DNA from: Campylobacter sp. RM16189
GTDB taxonomy: Bacteria > Campylobacterota > Campylobacteria > Campylobacterales > Campylobacteraceae
Length of the DNA: 64,000 bases
Direction of reading: 5' to 3'
Assembly (NCBI RefSeq): GCF_012978815.1
Contig: NZ_LIWR01000005.1
Span: 129,763-193,762 of the forward strand
Made by a program: the position numbers and the translations under genes. Shown piece after piece: positions 18,708 to 29,230 of the stretch (position 1 is the stretch's first letter; every line of letters begins with the position of its first letter). The notes under the pieces are model-generated. The model saw only the letters and a list, made by a program, of their open reading frames with translations, was not told where the DNA came from and did no database searches.

Positions 18708-19374
18708 AGCCGCCTATTTCGCGGTTGAATTTACAATCAGTATTTTTTTAGTTGTGTTTTTTATGTGGCTTTTTAAAAATAACATTCGCACTATAAGGCG
18801 TATTTGGGCAAGAACACAGAGGTTTTTTGGATTTTACTCTATAAAAATCGAAGGAGAATTTAGCCAAGACGCCAATATGATTATTATGAATCATCAAAGC
18901 ATGCTAGATATAGTGGTTCTAGAAGAAGTGCATCCTAAAAATCTTTGTTGGATAGCCAAAAAAGAGATAGGAGAGATACCTGTAATAGGCAAAATTTTAA
19001 GCTTGCCAAAAATGATCGCCGTAGATAGAGAGAGTAGACACTCTTTGGTAAAATTGGTAAAAGAGGCGCAAGATCGGATAAATAACGGGCGCGTTTTAGC
19101 TATTTTTCCTGAAGGAACTAGATCTCAGACAGATACGCTTTTGCCCTTTAAAGGTGGAGCAAAAATAATAGTAGATAGGCTAAATTTAAAGGTACAGCCT
19201 ATAGTTATAGTCGGAAGCGATATAATGGATGTTAAAAATTTCAGCTTCAAAAACGGCGAGATTAAAATAATCTGTCTTGACGTCGTTGATACTAGCGATA
19301 AAAATTGGCTAGAGATCACACGCGAAAAAATGCAAAAAGTCCTTGATAAAGAGCGAAATACTAGTAAAAACTAA
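18688..19374 (+). CDS. plsC: 1-acyl-sn-glycerol-3-phosphate acyltransferase
   Basis: PlsC acylates lysophosphatidic acid to phosphatidic acid at the inner membrane. The 228-residue protein has an N-terminal transmembrane segment (TISIFLVVFFMWLF), the catalytic H-X4-D motif in MNHQSMLD, and the glycerol-3-phosphate-binding FPEGTRS. It overlaps the preceding membrane-protein gene by 20 bases, so the two are probably co-translated. Confidence 0.92.
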   Translation: MILSRIKAAYFAVEFTISIFLVVFFMWLFKNNIRTIRRIWARTQRFFGFYSIKIEGEFSQDANMIIMNHQSMLDIVVLEEVHPKNLCWIAKKEIGEIPVIGKILSLPKMIAVDRESRHSLVKLVKEAQDRINNGRVLAIFPEGTRSQTDTLLPFKGGAKIIVDRLNLKVQPIVIVGSDIMDVKNFSFKNGEIKIICLDVVDTSDKNWLEITREKMQKVLDKERNTSKN

Positions 19375-19407
19375 TATACATTATATCTTATTTAAACCGC
19401 TTACATC

Positions 19408-20283
19408 ATGATAAGATTTTTTATTATTTTATTTTTATCATTTAAAGCCTTGACTGCAAATGAAATAAATTTTGATATTTTCTATGAACACAACACCACA
19501 AATGAAGAGGTTGATAAGGAGCTAGATAAGCTACTTCTTGCCTTAGATAAAAATCCGAAATTAATAAATAAAGAATTTAAAGATAATGAACGAATTTTTT
19601 CATTTTTTATAATAAACACCAAAGTAGCAAATACTGGCAAATTTGACTTTGAACGTATAGAAAAAGTTCTTAAATTTAGGCCTGATTTAAATTACGATAT
19701 GTATCAAATAAAAAACACTTCTCCGCTTCATATGGCTATGGCTTTAGGTTTTAACAATGAGACAAAAAACAGAATAAGCGAATATGAAATTTTAAACCTC
19801 ATTAAAATTTTAGTCAAAAACGGAGCCGATGTAAAGGCTAAGGAACTTTTAGTCACAGCTTATAATATTAATCGATTTAAAATTTTTAAATACTTTCTTG
19901 ATAGCGGCACAAAAGATGCTACCAAAATTATGTTTTCTATAGCCGCCGACATGGGAATATTTATGGGAAATAACGGACTTTCCATAAATAAAAATAAGCT
20001 TGAAAATAGCAAAGAAAGAGAGTTTATAACAACAGATAAATTTAAAAATTTTTATGAAAGCAAGATAAGGTTTCTAAAAGAAGCTCTTAAATTTGTAAAA
20101 TTAAACGAATTTGATCTAAAAGATATTGAGATTTTTATAATAGTAAATTCTATTTTGGACAATGACAAGGCTATTCAAATTCTACTTGACAATGAGCTTT
20201 GTAAGCTTGCAAATATTTGTGATTTTTTAAAAGAGACCGCAAGGCATTATAATAGCAAAAAAATATTAAAGCTACTAAAATAA
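19408..20283 (+). CDS. Exported ankyrin-repeat-like protein
   Basis: A 291-residue protein with a signal peptide (MIRFFIILFLSFKALTA). The middle carries degenerate ankyrin repeats: SPLHMAMALGF, then LVKNGADVKAKELLVTAYNINRFKIFKYFLDSG, and a later DNDKAIQILLDNEL. It is rich in Lys, Asn and Phe with AT-rich codons. It lies between plsC and htpG, where I recall crcB in C. jejuni. No function can be assigned; ankyrin repeats usually mediate protein contacts. Confidence 0.65.
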   Translation: MIRFFIILFLSFKALTANEINFDIFYEHNTTNEEVDKELDKLLLALDKNPKLINKEFKDNERIFSFFIINTKVANTGKFDFERIEKVLKFRPDLNYDMYQIKNTSPLHMAMALGFNNETKNRISEYEILNLIKILVKNGADVKAKELLVTAYNINRFKIFKYFLDSGTKDATKIMFSIAADMGIFMGNNGLSINKNKLENSKEREFITTDKFKNFYESKIRFLKEALKFVKLNEFDLKDIEIFIIVNSILDNDKAIQILLDNELCKLANICDFLKETARHYNSKKILKLLK

Positions 20284-20301
20284 TATAAAACAACTTTAAC
20301 A

Positions 20302-20320
20302 TTGATATTATTCATATCAA
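20302..20320. repeat. Inverted repeat upstream of htpG
   Basis: TTGATAT (20302-20308) and ATATCAA (20314-20320) form perfect 7-base arms with a 5-base spacer. It lies 27 bases upstream of the htpG -35 box and 19 bases after the preceding gene. It could be an operator or a weak terminator. Confidence 0.4.
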
Positions 20321-20346
20321 GTTTATTGAATTTATATTATGATTTA

Positions 20347-20375
20347 TTGAAAAAATTAGCAATTTATAGTATAAT
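20347..20375 (+). promoter_or_regulatory. Sigma-70 promoter of htpG
   Basis: TTGAAA (20347-20352) and TATAAT (20370-20375) are separated by 17 bases, and the htpG ATG is 32 bases further on. Like clpB, this chaperone gene has a better -35 than most genes in the window. Confidence 0.7.
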
Positions 20376-20407
20376 CTGCCAAAAAAATTAAATAAAAAAG
20401 GAAAAAT

Positions 20408-22273
20408 ATGGCAAAAAAAGCAGATAAATTTGAATTTCAAACTGAAGTGAACGAGCTTTTGAATCTCATGATTCACTCGCTATATTCAAATAAAGAGATT
20501 TTTCTAAGAGAGCTAATATCAAACGCATCAGACGCTCTTGATAAATTAAACTATCTTTGTTTAACCAACGATGATTATAAGACTTTAAATTACTTACCTA
20601 GAATCGATATCATCCTAGACAAAGATAAAAAAACACTCACAATCAGCGATAACGGCATAGGCATGAACAAAGATGATTTGATAAACAATCTAGGCACTAT
20701 CGCAAGAAGTGGAACGAAGAACTTTGTAAAAGAGCTTAGCGGTGAAGCTAAAAAAGATAGCGCGCTTATCGGACAGTTTGGAGTTGGATTTTACTCAGCA
20801 TTTATGGTTGCCAATAAAATAGAAGTTTTAAGCAAAAAAGCCCTTGAAAGTAAAGCCTTCTTATGGAGCTCCGACGCAACAAGCTATGAGATTAAAGAGA
20901 GTCAAAAAGACACTCACGGAACAATCATAACTTTATTTTTAAAAGATAGTGAATTTAGCGAATTTTACCGCATAGAAGGCATTATAAAAAAATATTCTAA
21001 CCATATTCCGTATCCTATCTTTGCTGATAAAGAAGATTATATCCCGCCAAAAGACGGAGAAAAAGAGGGAAGCTACGAGACAAAAAATATCCAGATAAAT
21101 AAAGCCTCTGCTCTATGGAAGCTAAATAAATCAAATATCAAGGCTAATGAATATAATGATTTTTACAAACAAATCAGCCATGACAGCGCGGATCCTTTGG
21201 CATATTTTCATACTAAAGCCGAAGGAAAGATAGAATACACCACCCTATTTTTTATCCCGGCCACAGAGCCGTTTGATCTATTTAGAGTGGATTATCAAAG
21301 TGGCGTCAAGCTATATGTAAAAAGCGTATTTATAAGCGATGACGCAAAAGAGCTTTTGCCGCCATTTTTAAGATTTGTAAGAGGAATAATAGATGTTGAG
21401 GACTTGCCGCTTAACGTAAGCCGTGAAATTTTACAAGAAAATAAGATAATGGCAAATATAAAAGATCAAAGCATCAAAAAAATATTAACTGAGCTTAATA
21501 AAATCAAAGACAAAGATAGAGAAAAATACATAAAATTTTACAAACTATTTGGAAAAGTCCTTAAAGAGGGACTTTATGGATTCAATAACGATAAAGAGCA
21601 AATTTTAGATCTTGCACTATTTAAATCTAGCAAGAGAGATGGTCTGGTTAGTCTAAAAGAATACAAAGAACAGATGAAAGAGGATCAAAAAAGCATATAT
21701 TATATAAGTGGAAACAACGAGTCTATGCTAAGAAATTCACCTCTTCTGGAAAGCTTTAAGAAAAATGATATTGAGGTCTTGATAATGGATGAGGAAATTG
21801 ATACTATAGTAATGCCTATGGTATATGAATTTGACAAAACTCCTATCAAGCCTGTAAATCACTCCGATATCGATAGCGAAATAAAAACAAAAGAAGATAA
21901 GGTTGATGAGAGCAAGCACACTGAAATTTTAGTAAAAATGCGTGAAATTTTAAAAGATGATGTAAAAGACGTCAAGCTTAGCTCCAGACTTAGCGACTCG
22001 GCTGCTGTTTTGATATATGATAAAAACGATCCTGACTTTTCTATGCAAACTATATTAAAGCAGATGGGTCAGACAAATTTGCCAAAAGTTAAACCGATTT
22101 TAGAGATAAATCCAAATCATGAAATTTTTGAAAAATTGAACAAAAACGAGGCTATGATCTATGATATATCTACTCTACTTCTTGATATGGCAAAGATCAA
22201 TGAGGGAATGAATATAGAAAATCCTTTAGAATTTAGCAAAACCTTAACTAGAGTAATGCTAAAAGCACTATAA
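20408..22273 (+). CDS. htpG: Chaperone protein HtpG (Hsp90)
   Basis: Bacterial Hsp90, 621 residues, near the usual length. The N-terminal GHKL ATPase shows [38 protein letters not shown] (within residues 8-46), [15 protein letters not shown] and [14 protein letters not shown]. The middle domain has the catalytic Arg region [11 protein letters not shown]. The C-terminal dimer domain ends [18 protein letters not shown] lies directly before the ATG. A long AT-rich hairpin follows the stop. Confidence 0.97.
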   Translation: MAKKADKFEFQTEVNELLNLMIHSLYSNKEIFLRELISNASDALDKLNYLCLTNDDYKTLNYLPRIDIILDKDKKTLTISDNGIGMNKDDLINNLGTIARSGTKNFVKELSGEAKKDSALIGQFGVGFYSAFMVANKIEVLSKKALESKAFLWSSDATSYEIKESQKDTHGTIITLFLKDSEFSEFYRIEGIIKKYSNHIPYPIFADKEDYIPPKDGEKEGSYETKNIQINKASALWKLNKSNIKANEYNDFYKQISHDSADPLAYFHTKAEGKIEYTTLFFIPATEPFDLFRVDYQSGVKLYVKSVFISDDAKELLPPFLRFVRGIIDVEDLPLNVSREILQENKIMANIKDQSIKKILTELNKIKDKDREKYIKFYKLFGKVLKEGLYGFNNDKEQILDLALFKSSKRDGLVSLKEYKEQMKEDQKSIYYISGNNESMLRNSPLLESFKKNDIEVLIMDEEIDTIVMPMVYEFDKTPIKPVNHSDIDSEIKTKEDKVDESKHTEILVKMREILKDDVKDVKLSSRLSDSAAVLIYDKNDPDFSMQTILKQMGQTNLPKVKPILEINPNHEIFEKLNKNEAMIYDISTLLLDMAKINEGMNIENPLEFSKTLTRVMLKAL

Positions 22274-22289
22274 AAACTACTATTTTTAA

Positions 22290-22330
22290 TTTTGGTTATC
22301 TTAAATTTTGAGTTTTTAAGATAACCAAAA
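22290..22330 (+). terminator. Long-stem terminator of htpG
   Basis: TTTTGGTTATCTTAAA (22290-22305) and TTTAAGATAACCAAAA (22315-22330) form a perfect 16-base stem with a 9-base loop, 16 bases past the htpG stop. The T/A-rich arms fit a rho-independent terminator in this AT-rich genome. Confidence 0.75.
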
Positions 22331-22444
22331 ATTTAGTTATAAATTTCTATTTATTTAAGCAAAAGATAATACTTCTGGTAATATAATAAAGATAGATTAA
22401 TTTAATGAAAATATTTATTTTTGAAAATAATCAAAGGAGTGCCA

Positions 22445-24097
22445 ATGTCGCTATTTCAATCAAAAGGCTTTCAGCGTCTTTTGATGATTTTAAGTATAGC
22501 TTCGATACTTGTTTTAGGATATATCTTCCTACAAATGCGAAGCGTGTCAGAAGACTTAGTAGGTGCTGCACAAAAACAGCTTACATCATATAAATTGGCT
22601 GACGAACTTAGGCAAAGCTCTGATGACTTGACTAGTCTTGTTAGAACTTTTGTGGCTACTAATGGAAATCCGATTTATGAAAAACAATACAATCAAGTAT
22701 TGGATATAAGAAATGGAAAAATTCCTAGACCTGATACGAAAGAGCAAATTTCTCTAAAAGATCTTATGCAAAAAGAGGGATTTACACAGGATGAATTTAA
22801 GAAGTTGGAATCTGCTGAAGGAAAATCTACAGATCTTGCCAAGCTTGAAATAAAAGCTATAGATATTATTAAAAAATACGGTTCTAAAGATGAAGCTATG
22901 GAGCTTGTATTTGGTAAAACCTACAATGACTACAAAGCTGAAATTTCTAAACCTATAGATGAATTTTTCGCTTTAGTTGAGCAAAGAACAACACAAAGCT
23001 TTGAGTTTTTTAAAGATAACCTGGCAAACCTTCAAATTATATTCTTGACTTTATTGATAGTAACGATCATACTTGTAGCTCTGCTTGCATATGTTAGCGA
23101 AAAGGTTCCAGAAGGGCTTCTTGGAGCAAAAGCATCAAAGATAGAAGAAGTTGTCAAAGAGGTTTCAAAAGGAAATTTAGCAGTAGCTATAAAAACAGAC
23201 AATCCAAACAGTGCAATTGGGCTTTTAAAAACAGCTGTTGATAACTTAAAAGCTCTAATAAGCGAAGTTAAACATCTCTCTGCAGAAAACTCATCAGTCT
23301 CATACGAGCTATCTGCAGCAGCTATTCAAACTGGAAAAAACGTTGAAAACTCATCAAATATAATTCAGGAAACTACAAATAAAGCTACAACTATAAAAGA
23401 GCAAATTGAAAATTCCATAGAAGAAGCTAAAAAGAGCAAGGCTGATATGGAGGCTGCGAGTAGCGGTATCATAGAAGCAAATAACGCCATAGAGCATCTA
23501 AGCAACAAAATTCAATCCAGTGTCGAAGTTGAGCTTGATCTTGCAAGTAGAATTTCTCAACTTAGTAGCGACGCAGAGCAAGTAAAAGGTGTGTTAGCTG
23601 TAATAAACGATATAGCAGATCAAACAAACCTATTAGCACTCAATGCAGCTATCGAAGCGGCAAGAGCTGGCGAGCACGGGCGCGGGTTTGCAGTAGTTGC
23701 CGATGAGGTTAGAAAACTGGCCGAAAGAACTCAAAAAAGCCTAGTGGAGATAAATGCTACAATAAATATTATAGTGCAAGCTATATCAGACTCAAGCGAG
23801 AAGATGAACTCAAATTCTAGACAAATAGGAGAGCTTACTTTAGTGGCGGATGAGGTTAGAGACAAGATAGTATTTATGAGCAATAGTATGCAAAAAGCTA
23901 TAATTATGTCTGATGCCAGAGTTGAAGACTATATAAAAACCGGTGATAATATAAAGCAAATTATCTATGGAATGTCAAATATCAACAACATCTCATCCGA
24001 AAATACAAAGAGCGTCGAAGAGATAGCAAACGCGACAGATCACTTAAATAAAATGACAGAGATACTAAATAATAAACTTTCTGAGTTTAAAACTTGA
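22445..24097 (+). CDS. Methyl-accepting chemotaxis protein, transmembrane
   Basis: A chemoreceptor of 550 residues. TM1 is near residues 11-30, then comes an all-helical periplasmic sensor domain with the recurrent [16 protein letters not shown] and IRNGKIPRP motifs, TM2 (about 195-220), and a HAMP-like linker. The signalling hairpin carries [20 protein letters not shown] and [19 protein letters not shown] start at ATG 22445 (MSLFQSKGF), since CAAAGGAGTGCCA precedes it; the upstream TTG start has no ribosome site. A TATAAT-like box lies near 22383. The ligand is not predictable. Confidence 0.92.
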   Translation: MSLFQSKGFQRLLMILSIASILVLGYIFLQMRSVSEDLVGAAQKQLTSYKLADELRQSSDDLTSLVRTFVATNGNPIYEKQYNQVLDIRNGKIPRPDTKEQISLKDLMQKEGFTQDEFKKLESAEGKSTDLAKLEIKAIDIIKKYGSKDEAMELVFGKTYNDYKAEISKPIDEFFALVEQRTTQSFEFFKDNLANLQIIFLTLLIVTIILVALLAYVSEKVPEGLLGAKASKIEEVVKEVSKGNLAVAIKTDNPNSAIGLLKTAVDNLKALISEVKHLSAENSSVSYELSAAAIQTGKNVENSSNIIQETTNKATTIKEQIENSIEEAKKSKADMEAASSGIIEANNAIEHLSNKIQSSVEVELDLASRISQLSSDAEQVKGVLAVINDIADQTNLLALNAAIEAARAGEHGRGFAVVADEVRKLAERTQKSLVEINATINIIVQAISDSSEKMNSNSRQIGELTLVADEVRDKIVFMSNSMQKAIIMSDARVEDYIKTGDNIKQIIYGMSNINNISSENTKSVEEIANATDHLNKMTEILNNKLSEFKT

Positions 24098-24099
24098 TA

Positions 24100-24128
24100 T
24101 TTTATGGTCTCTTACTGAGACCATAAAA
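24100..24128. terminator. Bidirectional terminator between chemoreceptor and helicase genes
   Basis: TTTTATGGTCTC (24100-24111) and GAGACCATAAAA (24117-24128) form a perfect 12-base stem with a 5-base loop. It begins 2 bases after the chemoreceptor stop and ends 2 bases before the end of the convergent helicase gene. T-rich flanks on both sides suit termination in both directions. Confidence 0.85.
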
Positions 24129-24130
24129 AT

Positions 24131-26164
24131 TTATATTTTTTCCTTGGCCATTCCAGCTTCTATCAAAAATCTACTTGGTTGATAAGTAACTCTTTTTATC
24201 TTATCGTATTTTGCATAGCTTAGATATAGCTCATCTCTTGCTCTAGTAACAGCAACATAAAACAGCCTTCTCTCCTCTTCCAAACTTCCGCCCATACCCA
24301 TAAGCTTTAAATTCGGAAAGCGATTTTGCGCAAGATCGACTATAAAAACCTGATCAAATTCAAGCCCCTTGCTAGCATGCACACTTAAGAGATTTACACC
24401 CTCACCTTCACTCATCTCATTACTGCCAAGAGTTATGAAGTTATAAAATTTTTCCAAATCACTGTAATTTTTACTAAGCTCACTTAATATTTCAACTTTA
24501 GCCATAATTTTCTCTATAGCTTCCGCCTTTAAACTCTCATCAATATTTCCGTTTTTCATTGTAGCTCTTTTAGTCGCTAAAAAATCCGCGATAAGAGAGT
24601 AAATTTTGCTATTTTTAATCTCGTTGATTAAAGAATTTGGTCTAGAAAGACGTCTTGCGTGAAGTAAAAAATTATAAATTTCATACAAAAATACAGCTGC
24701 ATTTTCATTTAGTTTCTGCATTTTAAGTATCGGGTGAGAGAAAAATTTATCACTAAATTTAAGCTTAGAAAACCTAGACATCTCGCCTATCTCGCTAAAT
24801 TCATCAAAAAGTCCCAATTGATAATTTTTTTTCTTTTTCTCAAAAGCATTCACTTTATCGTCAGGATTTAAAAATCCATCTATCAAATTTCCATGCCCTA
24901 CTTTTACAATCAGATCAAACATCTCCTTACTAAGAGCGGCTCCAACGCCCTTAGCATATTCACATACATGAATAAAGGCCATAATATCTTTTGGGTTTAT
25001 TAAAATCGCGTATATATCCATTAAAGCTTTTATCTCCCTACTTTCAAAAAAGCTAATCCCGCCTTTTCGCTTAGAGCTTACTCCTCGCTCTTTCAAAGCC
25101 ACCTCAAGCCCATCGGCACTTGAGTTATTACGAAAGATTATCGCGATATTTTCTTTGCTAAATTTTGAATTTGATATTATCTCGGCAATATTTGAATACT
25201 GGTTAAAAAGCTCATCATAAACAAGAAGCTTTGGTGATGGCAAATTTCCCTCTCGACTCACAATCAGTTTTTTATCATACAAACGAGGATTGTTTGAGAT
25301 AACTTTATTTGCAAGGGCTAGTATACTTGAACTACTGCGGTAATTGATATTTAAAGCATAGACACTAGCGTCTTTAAACCTATCTTTAAAAGAGCCAATT
25401 ATCTCTATATTTGCACCGTTAAAGGCATAAATACTTTGATCAAAGTCGCCTACGCAAAATAGACTTTTAGTATTAAAAGCATCTATTAAAGAGCCTTGCA
25501 GAGTATTTGTGTCCTGATATTCGTCTATTAAAATTTCATCATATTTTAAAGGCGCTCCTTTTTTTAGTTCGTTTCGCATTTTTATAAGCAGATCGTTAAA
25601 GTCCGCATAGCCAAATTTCGCCTTCTCTTGTTCAAACTCACTTAAAATATCCTCATAAATTTCAGCATATACAGACTGCTCTTCATTTCTAGCCTTAAAC
25701 CACTCATAAAAACTCTCTTCATTGCTTGAATTTTGATAAAGTGAATATAGATCGTATAGATAAGCTCCACCATACGCCTTAGCTTCGCCCAAATGTTGAA
25801 ATCTGCGCCTTTCCACAAGACTTTTTAAAAGAGTTTTTAGCTCGCTTGGCTGTTTTAATACTATATTTTTTTCAAGAGATTTTAAAAGAGAGTAAGATAC
25901 AGAGTGAAATGTGCCAGCAGTAATTTTAGAGGTAATTTTTTTGTCAAAATAACGCTCTAGCCTCTCTATCATCTCACTTGAGGCCTTGTTTGTAAAGGTT
26001 AAAAGCAAAATTTTACTAGGATTTACTCCTAAATTTAATAGATGCGCTATCCTTGCAACGATCGTTGAAGTCTTGCCTGTGCCTGCGCTTGCTATGATAA
26101 GATTGTGCCCAAAAGGCGCAGTTGCAGCACTGTATTGATCCGAATTTAGTCTTGAAAGTGGCAT
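24131..26164 (-). CDS. UvrD/Rep-family ATP-dependent DNA helicase
   Basis: A superfamily 1A 3'-5' helicase of 677 residues. Visible motifs are: Q-motif region LNSDQYSAA, motif I SAGTGKTS, Ia LTFTNKASSEM, II DEYQDTN, III GDFDQSIYAFNGA, IV NYRSSSSIL, V VHASKGLEFDQVFI and VI YVAVTRARDELYLSY. The likely role is DNA repair or replication restart. The sequence does not cleanly separate UvrD, PcrA and Rep, so no symbol is given. It is divergent from ftsW. Confidence 0.92.
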   Translation of the reverse strand: MPLSRLNSDQYSAATAPFGHNLIIASAGTGKTSTIVARIAHLLNLGVNPSKILLLTFTNKASSEMIERLERYFDKKITSKITAGTFHSVSYSLLKSLEKNIVLKQPSELKTLLKSLVERRRFQHLGEAKAYGGAYLYDLYSLYQNSSNEESFYEWFKARNEEQSVYAEIYEDILSEFEQEKAKFGYADFNDLLIKMRNELKKGAPLKYDEILIDEYQDTNTLQGSLIDAFNTKSLFCVGDFDQSIYAFNGANIEIIGSFKDRFKDASVYALNINYRSSSSILALANKVISNNPRLYDKKLIVSREGNLPSPKLLVYDELFNQYSNIAEIISNSKFSKENIAIIFRNNSSADGLEVALKERGVSSKRKGGISFFESREIKALMDIYAILINPKDIMAFIHVCEYAKGVGAALSKEMFDLIVKVGHGNLIDGFLNPDDKVNAFEKKKKNYQLGLFDEFSEIGEMSRFSKLKFSDKFFSHPILKMQKLNENAAVFLYEIYNFLLHARRLSRPNSLINEIKNSKIYSLIADFLATKRATMKNGNIDESLKAEAIEKIMAKVEILSELSKNYSDLEKFYNFITLGSNEMSEGEGVNLLSVHASKGLEFDQVFIVDLAQNRFPNLKLMGMGGSLEEERRLFYVAVTRARDELYLSYAKYDKIKRVTYQPSRFLIEAGMAKEKI

Positions 26165-26307
26165 TTATCCTCTCTTAAAAAAGATTTAATTATACGCTAA
26201 TTTAAATTTAAAGCTTATAAAATTTAAAATAACACTGACACTTTTAACATATTTATAAGAAAATTTTAAGTAAAATCGAGGCTAAAATCCAAAATACGGA
26301 GAGAGTT

Positions 26308-27468
26308 TTGCAAGTAGATAAGTGGGTGTTTTACGCTTGCGTCGCACTAATAACTATAGGTATTATTTTTTCACTCTCTTTGCCTGTTTTTACCGTGCTT
26401 TTTTTTAACTATGAACCATATCACTTCTTTTATAGACAGCTGGCGGTCGGAGTTTTAGGTATATTTGTCATGTGGGCTCTATCGCAGTTAAATCCAGATA
26501 AGTCACTAGTATGGATAGGCTTTGGACTATTTATCCTATGCGCTCTTGCTATGGGTGTTATGCATGCACTTCCAAGCTCTATGGTTACGGATGCGGGAGG
26601 CGCAAAAAGATGGATTAGGCTACCTGGATTTTCACTCGCTCCGGTTGAGTTTTTTAAAATAGGCTTTGTCTATTTTCTTGCATGGAGCTTTGCAAGAAAG
26701 ATTGATGATAGCAAAAAGAGCTTAAAGGAAGAATTTAACCTAATACTTCCGTATTTATTTTTATTTTTGATAGTTGTTTATCTAATAGCAGTCCTTCAAA
26801 ACGATCTTGGTCAGGTTATAGTTTTGGCTCTTACTCTTGTAATGATGGCTCTTTTTGCAGGAACTAGCCTTAGGCTTTTTGGGATAGGGCTTTTTGGAGC
26901 GGGCATGCTTGCCACAATCGCAATAGTAACATCAGAGCATAGAATTTTACGTATTAAATCATGGTGGGGAACTATACAAAATATAGTGCTTTCAATACTG
27001 CCTGAAAATATGGCAAACGCCTTAAGAGTAGCAGATGTGCCTGAGCCATATCAAATTTCGCACTCGCTAAACGCGATAAAGCACGGCGGATTTTTCGGAG
27101 AAGGGCTTGGCGCAGGAGTATTTAAACTAGGCTTTTTAAGCGAGGTTCATACCGACTTCGTATTAGCGGGTATAGCTGAAGAGATTGGTGTATTAGGAAT
27201 ATTTGGTATCACTTCAATAATCGTATTTTTACTATATAGAATATTTAAAATTTCATCAAGAAGCGAAAATAAGGTCTATCATCTATTTTCACTAGGCATA
27301 GGGCTTTTGATATCATTTTCTTTTCTTATGAACTCTTACGGAATTACTTCCATAACCCCTATTAAAGGTATAGCGGTACCATTTCTAAGCTACGGAGGAA
27401 GTTCTATTTTAGCACTTTGCGTGGCTATAGGGATGGTTTTGATGATAAGCAAAAAGGTATCAAACTAA
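26308..27468 (+). CDS. ftsW: SEDS-family peptidoglycan polymerase FtsW
   Basis: A 386-residue polytopic membrane protein with about ten transmembrane segments. Family motifs include KRWIRLPGFSLAPVEFFKI, QNDLGQ, HTDFVLAGIAEEIG and PFLSYGGSS. It is the septal glycosyltransferase partner of FtsI. Being directly followed by murG (no gap) favours FtsW over RodA. The start is TTG with CGGAGAG upstream. Confidence 0.9.
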   Translation: MQVDKWVFYACVALITIGIIFSLSLPVFTVLFFNYEPYHFFYRQLAVGVLGIFVMWALSQLNPDKSLVWIGFGLFILCALAMGVMHALPSSMVTDAGGAKRWIRLPGFSLAPVEFFKIGFVYFLAWSFARKIDDSKKSLKEEFNLILPYLFLFLIVVYLIAVLQNDLGQVIVLALTLVMMALFAGTSLRLFGIGLFGAGMLATIAIVTSEHRILRIKSWWGTIQNIVLSILPENMANALRVADVPEPYQISHSLNAIKHGGFFGEGLGAGVFKLGFLSEVHTDFVLAGIAEEIGVLGIFGITSIIVFLLYRIFKISSRSENKVYHLFSLGIGLLISFSFLMNSYGITSITPIKGIAVPFLSYGGSSILALCVAIGMVLMISKKVSN

Positions 27469-28506
27469 ATGATAGTAATATGCGGTGGTGGCACCGGAGG
27501 ACATCTGGCTATCGCAAAAACCCTCAATGAAGAGATTGCAAGTCGTGATATAAAAACCATCTTCATAGGCTCAACTAACGGACAAGATAGGCAATGGTTT
27601 GAAAATGATCAAAATTTCAGCTCTAAATTTTTCCTGCCTAGCCAAGGAGTAGTTAACAAAAAAGGCTTTAATAAGCTTATTTCACTTTTTAATATCGTAA
27701 AACTAGCTTTTAAATGCAGGCAAATTTTTAAGGATAATAAAGTAAAGGCCGTAATAAGCGTAGGTGGTTACAGTGCAGCGCCTGCGGCATTTGCAGCCAT
27801 TATATCAAATATACCGCTTTTTATACACGAACAAAACTCCATAGTCGGAAATTTAAATAAAATTTTAAAACCATTCGCAAAAGAGTTTTTTAGCTCATAC
27901 GATGAGCCTAAATTTGACTATCCTGTAGCGGATAAATTTTTTGACACCTCGCGAGAGAGAAAAGAGCTAAGAACTATAATATTTCTAGGAGGCTCTCAGG
28001 GCGCATCGGCTATAAATTCACTTGCTTTAAATCTAGCTATGATATTAAAAGAAAAAAATATAAAAATAATTCATCAATGCGGTAAAAATTCGCTTGATAA
28101 CTTACGAGAAGAGTATAAAAAGCTTGGATTTACAGATAAAACTTTAGAACTTTTTGACTTCAGCAAGGAGATAGAGCTAAAGATGAAAGAGGCTGATTTA
28201 GCCATAAGTAGAGCTGGGGCTAGCACACTTTGGGAGCTTTGCGCCAACAATTTACCAACCATATTTATACCCTACCCTTATGCAGCAAACGACCATCAAG
28301 TGCATAATGCGAAATTTTTAGTAGATCAAAATTTGGCTACATTTTGCTTTCAAAAAGATAATCAAATAGATAAAAATGAGATTTTAAGGCTAATAGAGTC
28401 TATAAATTTAAAAGAAATTTCACTAAACTTAAAACATCAGATATACAAAAACAGTGCAAAAAAAATCATAGATGAAATCTTGTTTAAGATAACTTCTCTC
28501 CGATAG
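27469..28506 (+). CDS. murG: MurG, lipid II-forming GlcNAc transferase
   Basis: This peripheral inner-membrane GT28 enzyme transfers GlcNAc to lipid I. The 345-residue protein starts with the Gly-rich VICGGGTGGHLAIAK and has VISVGGYSAAPAA, HEQNSIVGNLN, FLGGSQGASAIN and SRAGASTLWELC. The ATG directly follows the ftsW stop. Its 3' end overlaps the convergent downstream gene by 23 bases. Confidence 0.96.
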   Translation: MIVICGGGTGGHLAIAKTLNEEIASRDIKTIFIGSTNGQDRQWFENDQNFSSKFFLPSQGVVNKKGFNKLISLFNIVKLAFKCRQIFKDNKVKAVISVGGYSAAPAAFAAIISNIPLFIHEQNSIVGNLNKILKPFAKEFFSSYDEPKFDYPVADKFFDTSRERKELRTIIFLGGSQGASAINSLALNLAMILKEKNIKIIHQCGKNSLDNLREEYKKLGFTDKTLELFDFSKEIELKMKEADLAISRAGASTLWELCANNLPTIFIPYPYAANDHQVHNAKFLVDQNLATFCFQKDNQIDKNEILRLIESINLKEISLNLKHQIYKNSAKKIIDEILFKITSLR

Positions 28507-29221
28507 AATTTACCTTAAGCTCTTTTAGTTCATACGCTAAATAGTGGTATATAAGCTCCTCGGTCTTTAGGCTTTTATCGCTAAATATAGGATTTATCAT
28601 AGATATTATCCTGTCTGTCATTCCTGCGATCTCGACTAGCAGGAGTTGATCATGTCTTTTTTTAGCTATCTTGATACTATAGAGAAAAAACTTATATAAA
28701 ACTTTAAATTCGCTCAAAATTACATTTGATATGATATTAGCCCTTATTTTTAGAGTTTCATCTATTTTTTTTTGGAATTCAACTAGATCTTTAAGTATAT
28801 TTTTTATAGTTTTCATCTCTTTGGTATTTTTTTGTATCCATCTTTTAGAGTCGGCTTTAAGCAAATTTCCATATTCTAAAACAAAAAGATCTATAATTTT
28901 TTTTATATTTTTAGAAGCTTCTTGAAGCTTACTACTAGTCTCAAGACTAACTCCCTTTTTTTCGGTTTTGATTGAAATTTTTCTAATGATTTGATCAAGA
29001 TATAAGCTAATATTATAATAGTATTCTTCATTATCGAATACATTTGCAAAATACATACTATCTTTGCTCTCTAAAATATCATGCACTTTAATGGAGTCAA
29101 CCAAAGTACTAAATTCGGCAATACTCATCTGAGTAGCCTCTTTTGCAATCTCTATATTTAAGAGTAATGCAAGTTCAGACTTTATATCATTGATGTTTTT
29201 TAATATTGAAGGATAATCCAT
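28484..29221 (-). CDS. Unknown helical protein paired with a PAS sensor
   Basis: About 245 residues, not recognised. It has no signal peptide and no clear transmembrane segment. It looks almost entirely helical, with charged and Ile/Leu-rich stretches such as SKLQEASKNIKKIIDLFVLEYGNLLKA within residues about 95-125, suggesting coiled coils or a helical bundle. It directly follows the PAS gene on the same strand, so a signalling partner role is inferred. ATG 29221 has AGGTGG 5 bases upstream; a GTG at 29230 abutting the PAS stop is an alternative. The 3' end overlaps murG antisense. Confidence 0.75.
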   Translation of the reverse strand: MDYPSILKNINDIKSELALLLNIEIAKEATQMSIAEFSTLVDSIKVHDILESKDSMYFANVFDNEEYYYNISLYLDQIIRKISIKTEKKGVSLETSSKLQEASKNIKKIIDLFVLEYGNLLKADSKRWIQKNTKEMKTIKNILKDLVEFQKKIDETLKIRANIISNVILSEFKVLYKFFLYSIKIAKKRHDQLLLVEIAGMTDRIISMINPIFSDKSLKTEELIYHYLAYELKELKVNSIGEKLS

Positions 29222-29230
29222 TTTGTCCAC

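Noticed and set aside
22421..22444. TTG start eight codons upstream in the chemoreceptor gene
   Set aside because: AAGGAGT lies just before ATG 22445, inside the longer version, so the shorter start is preferred.
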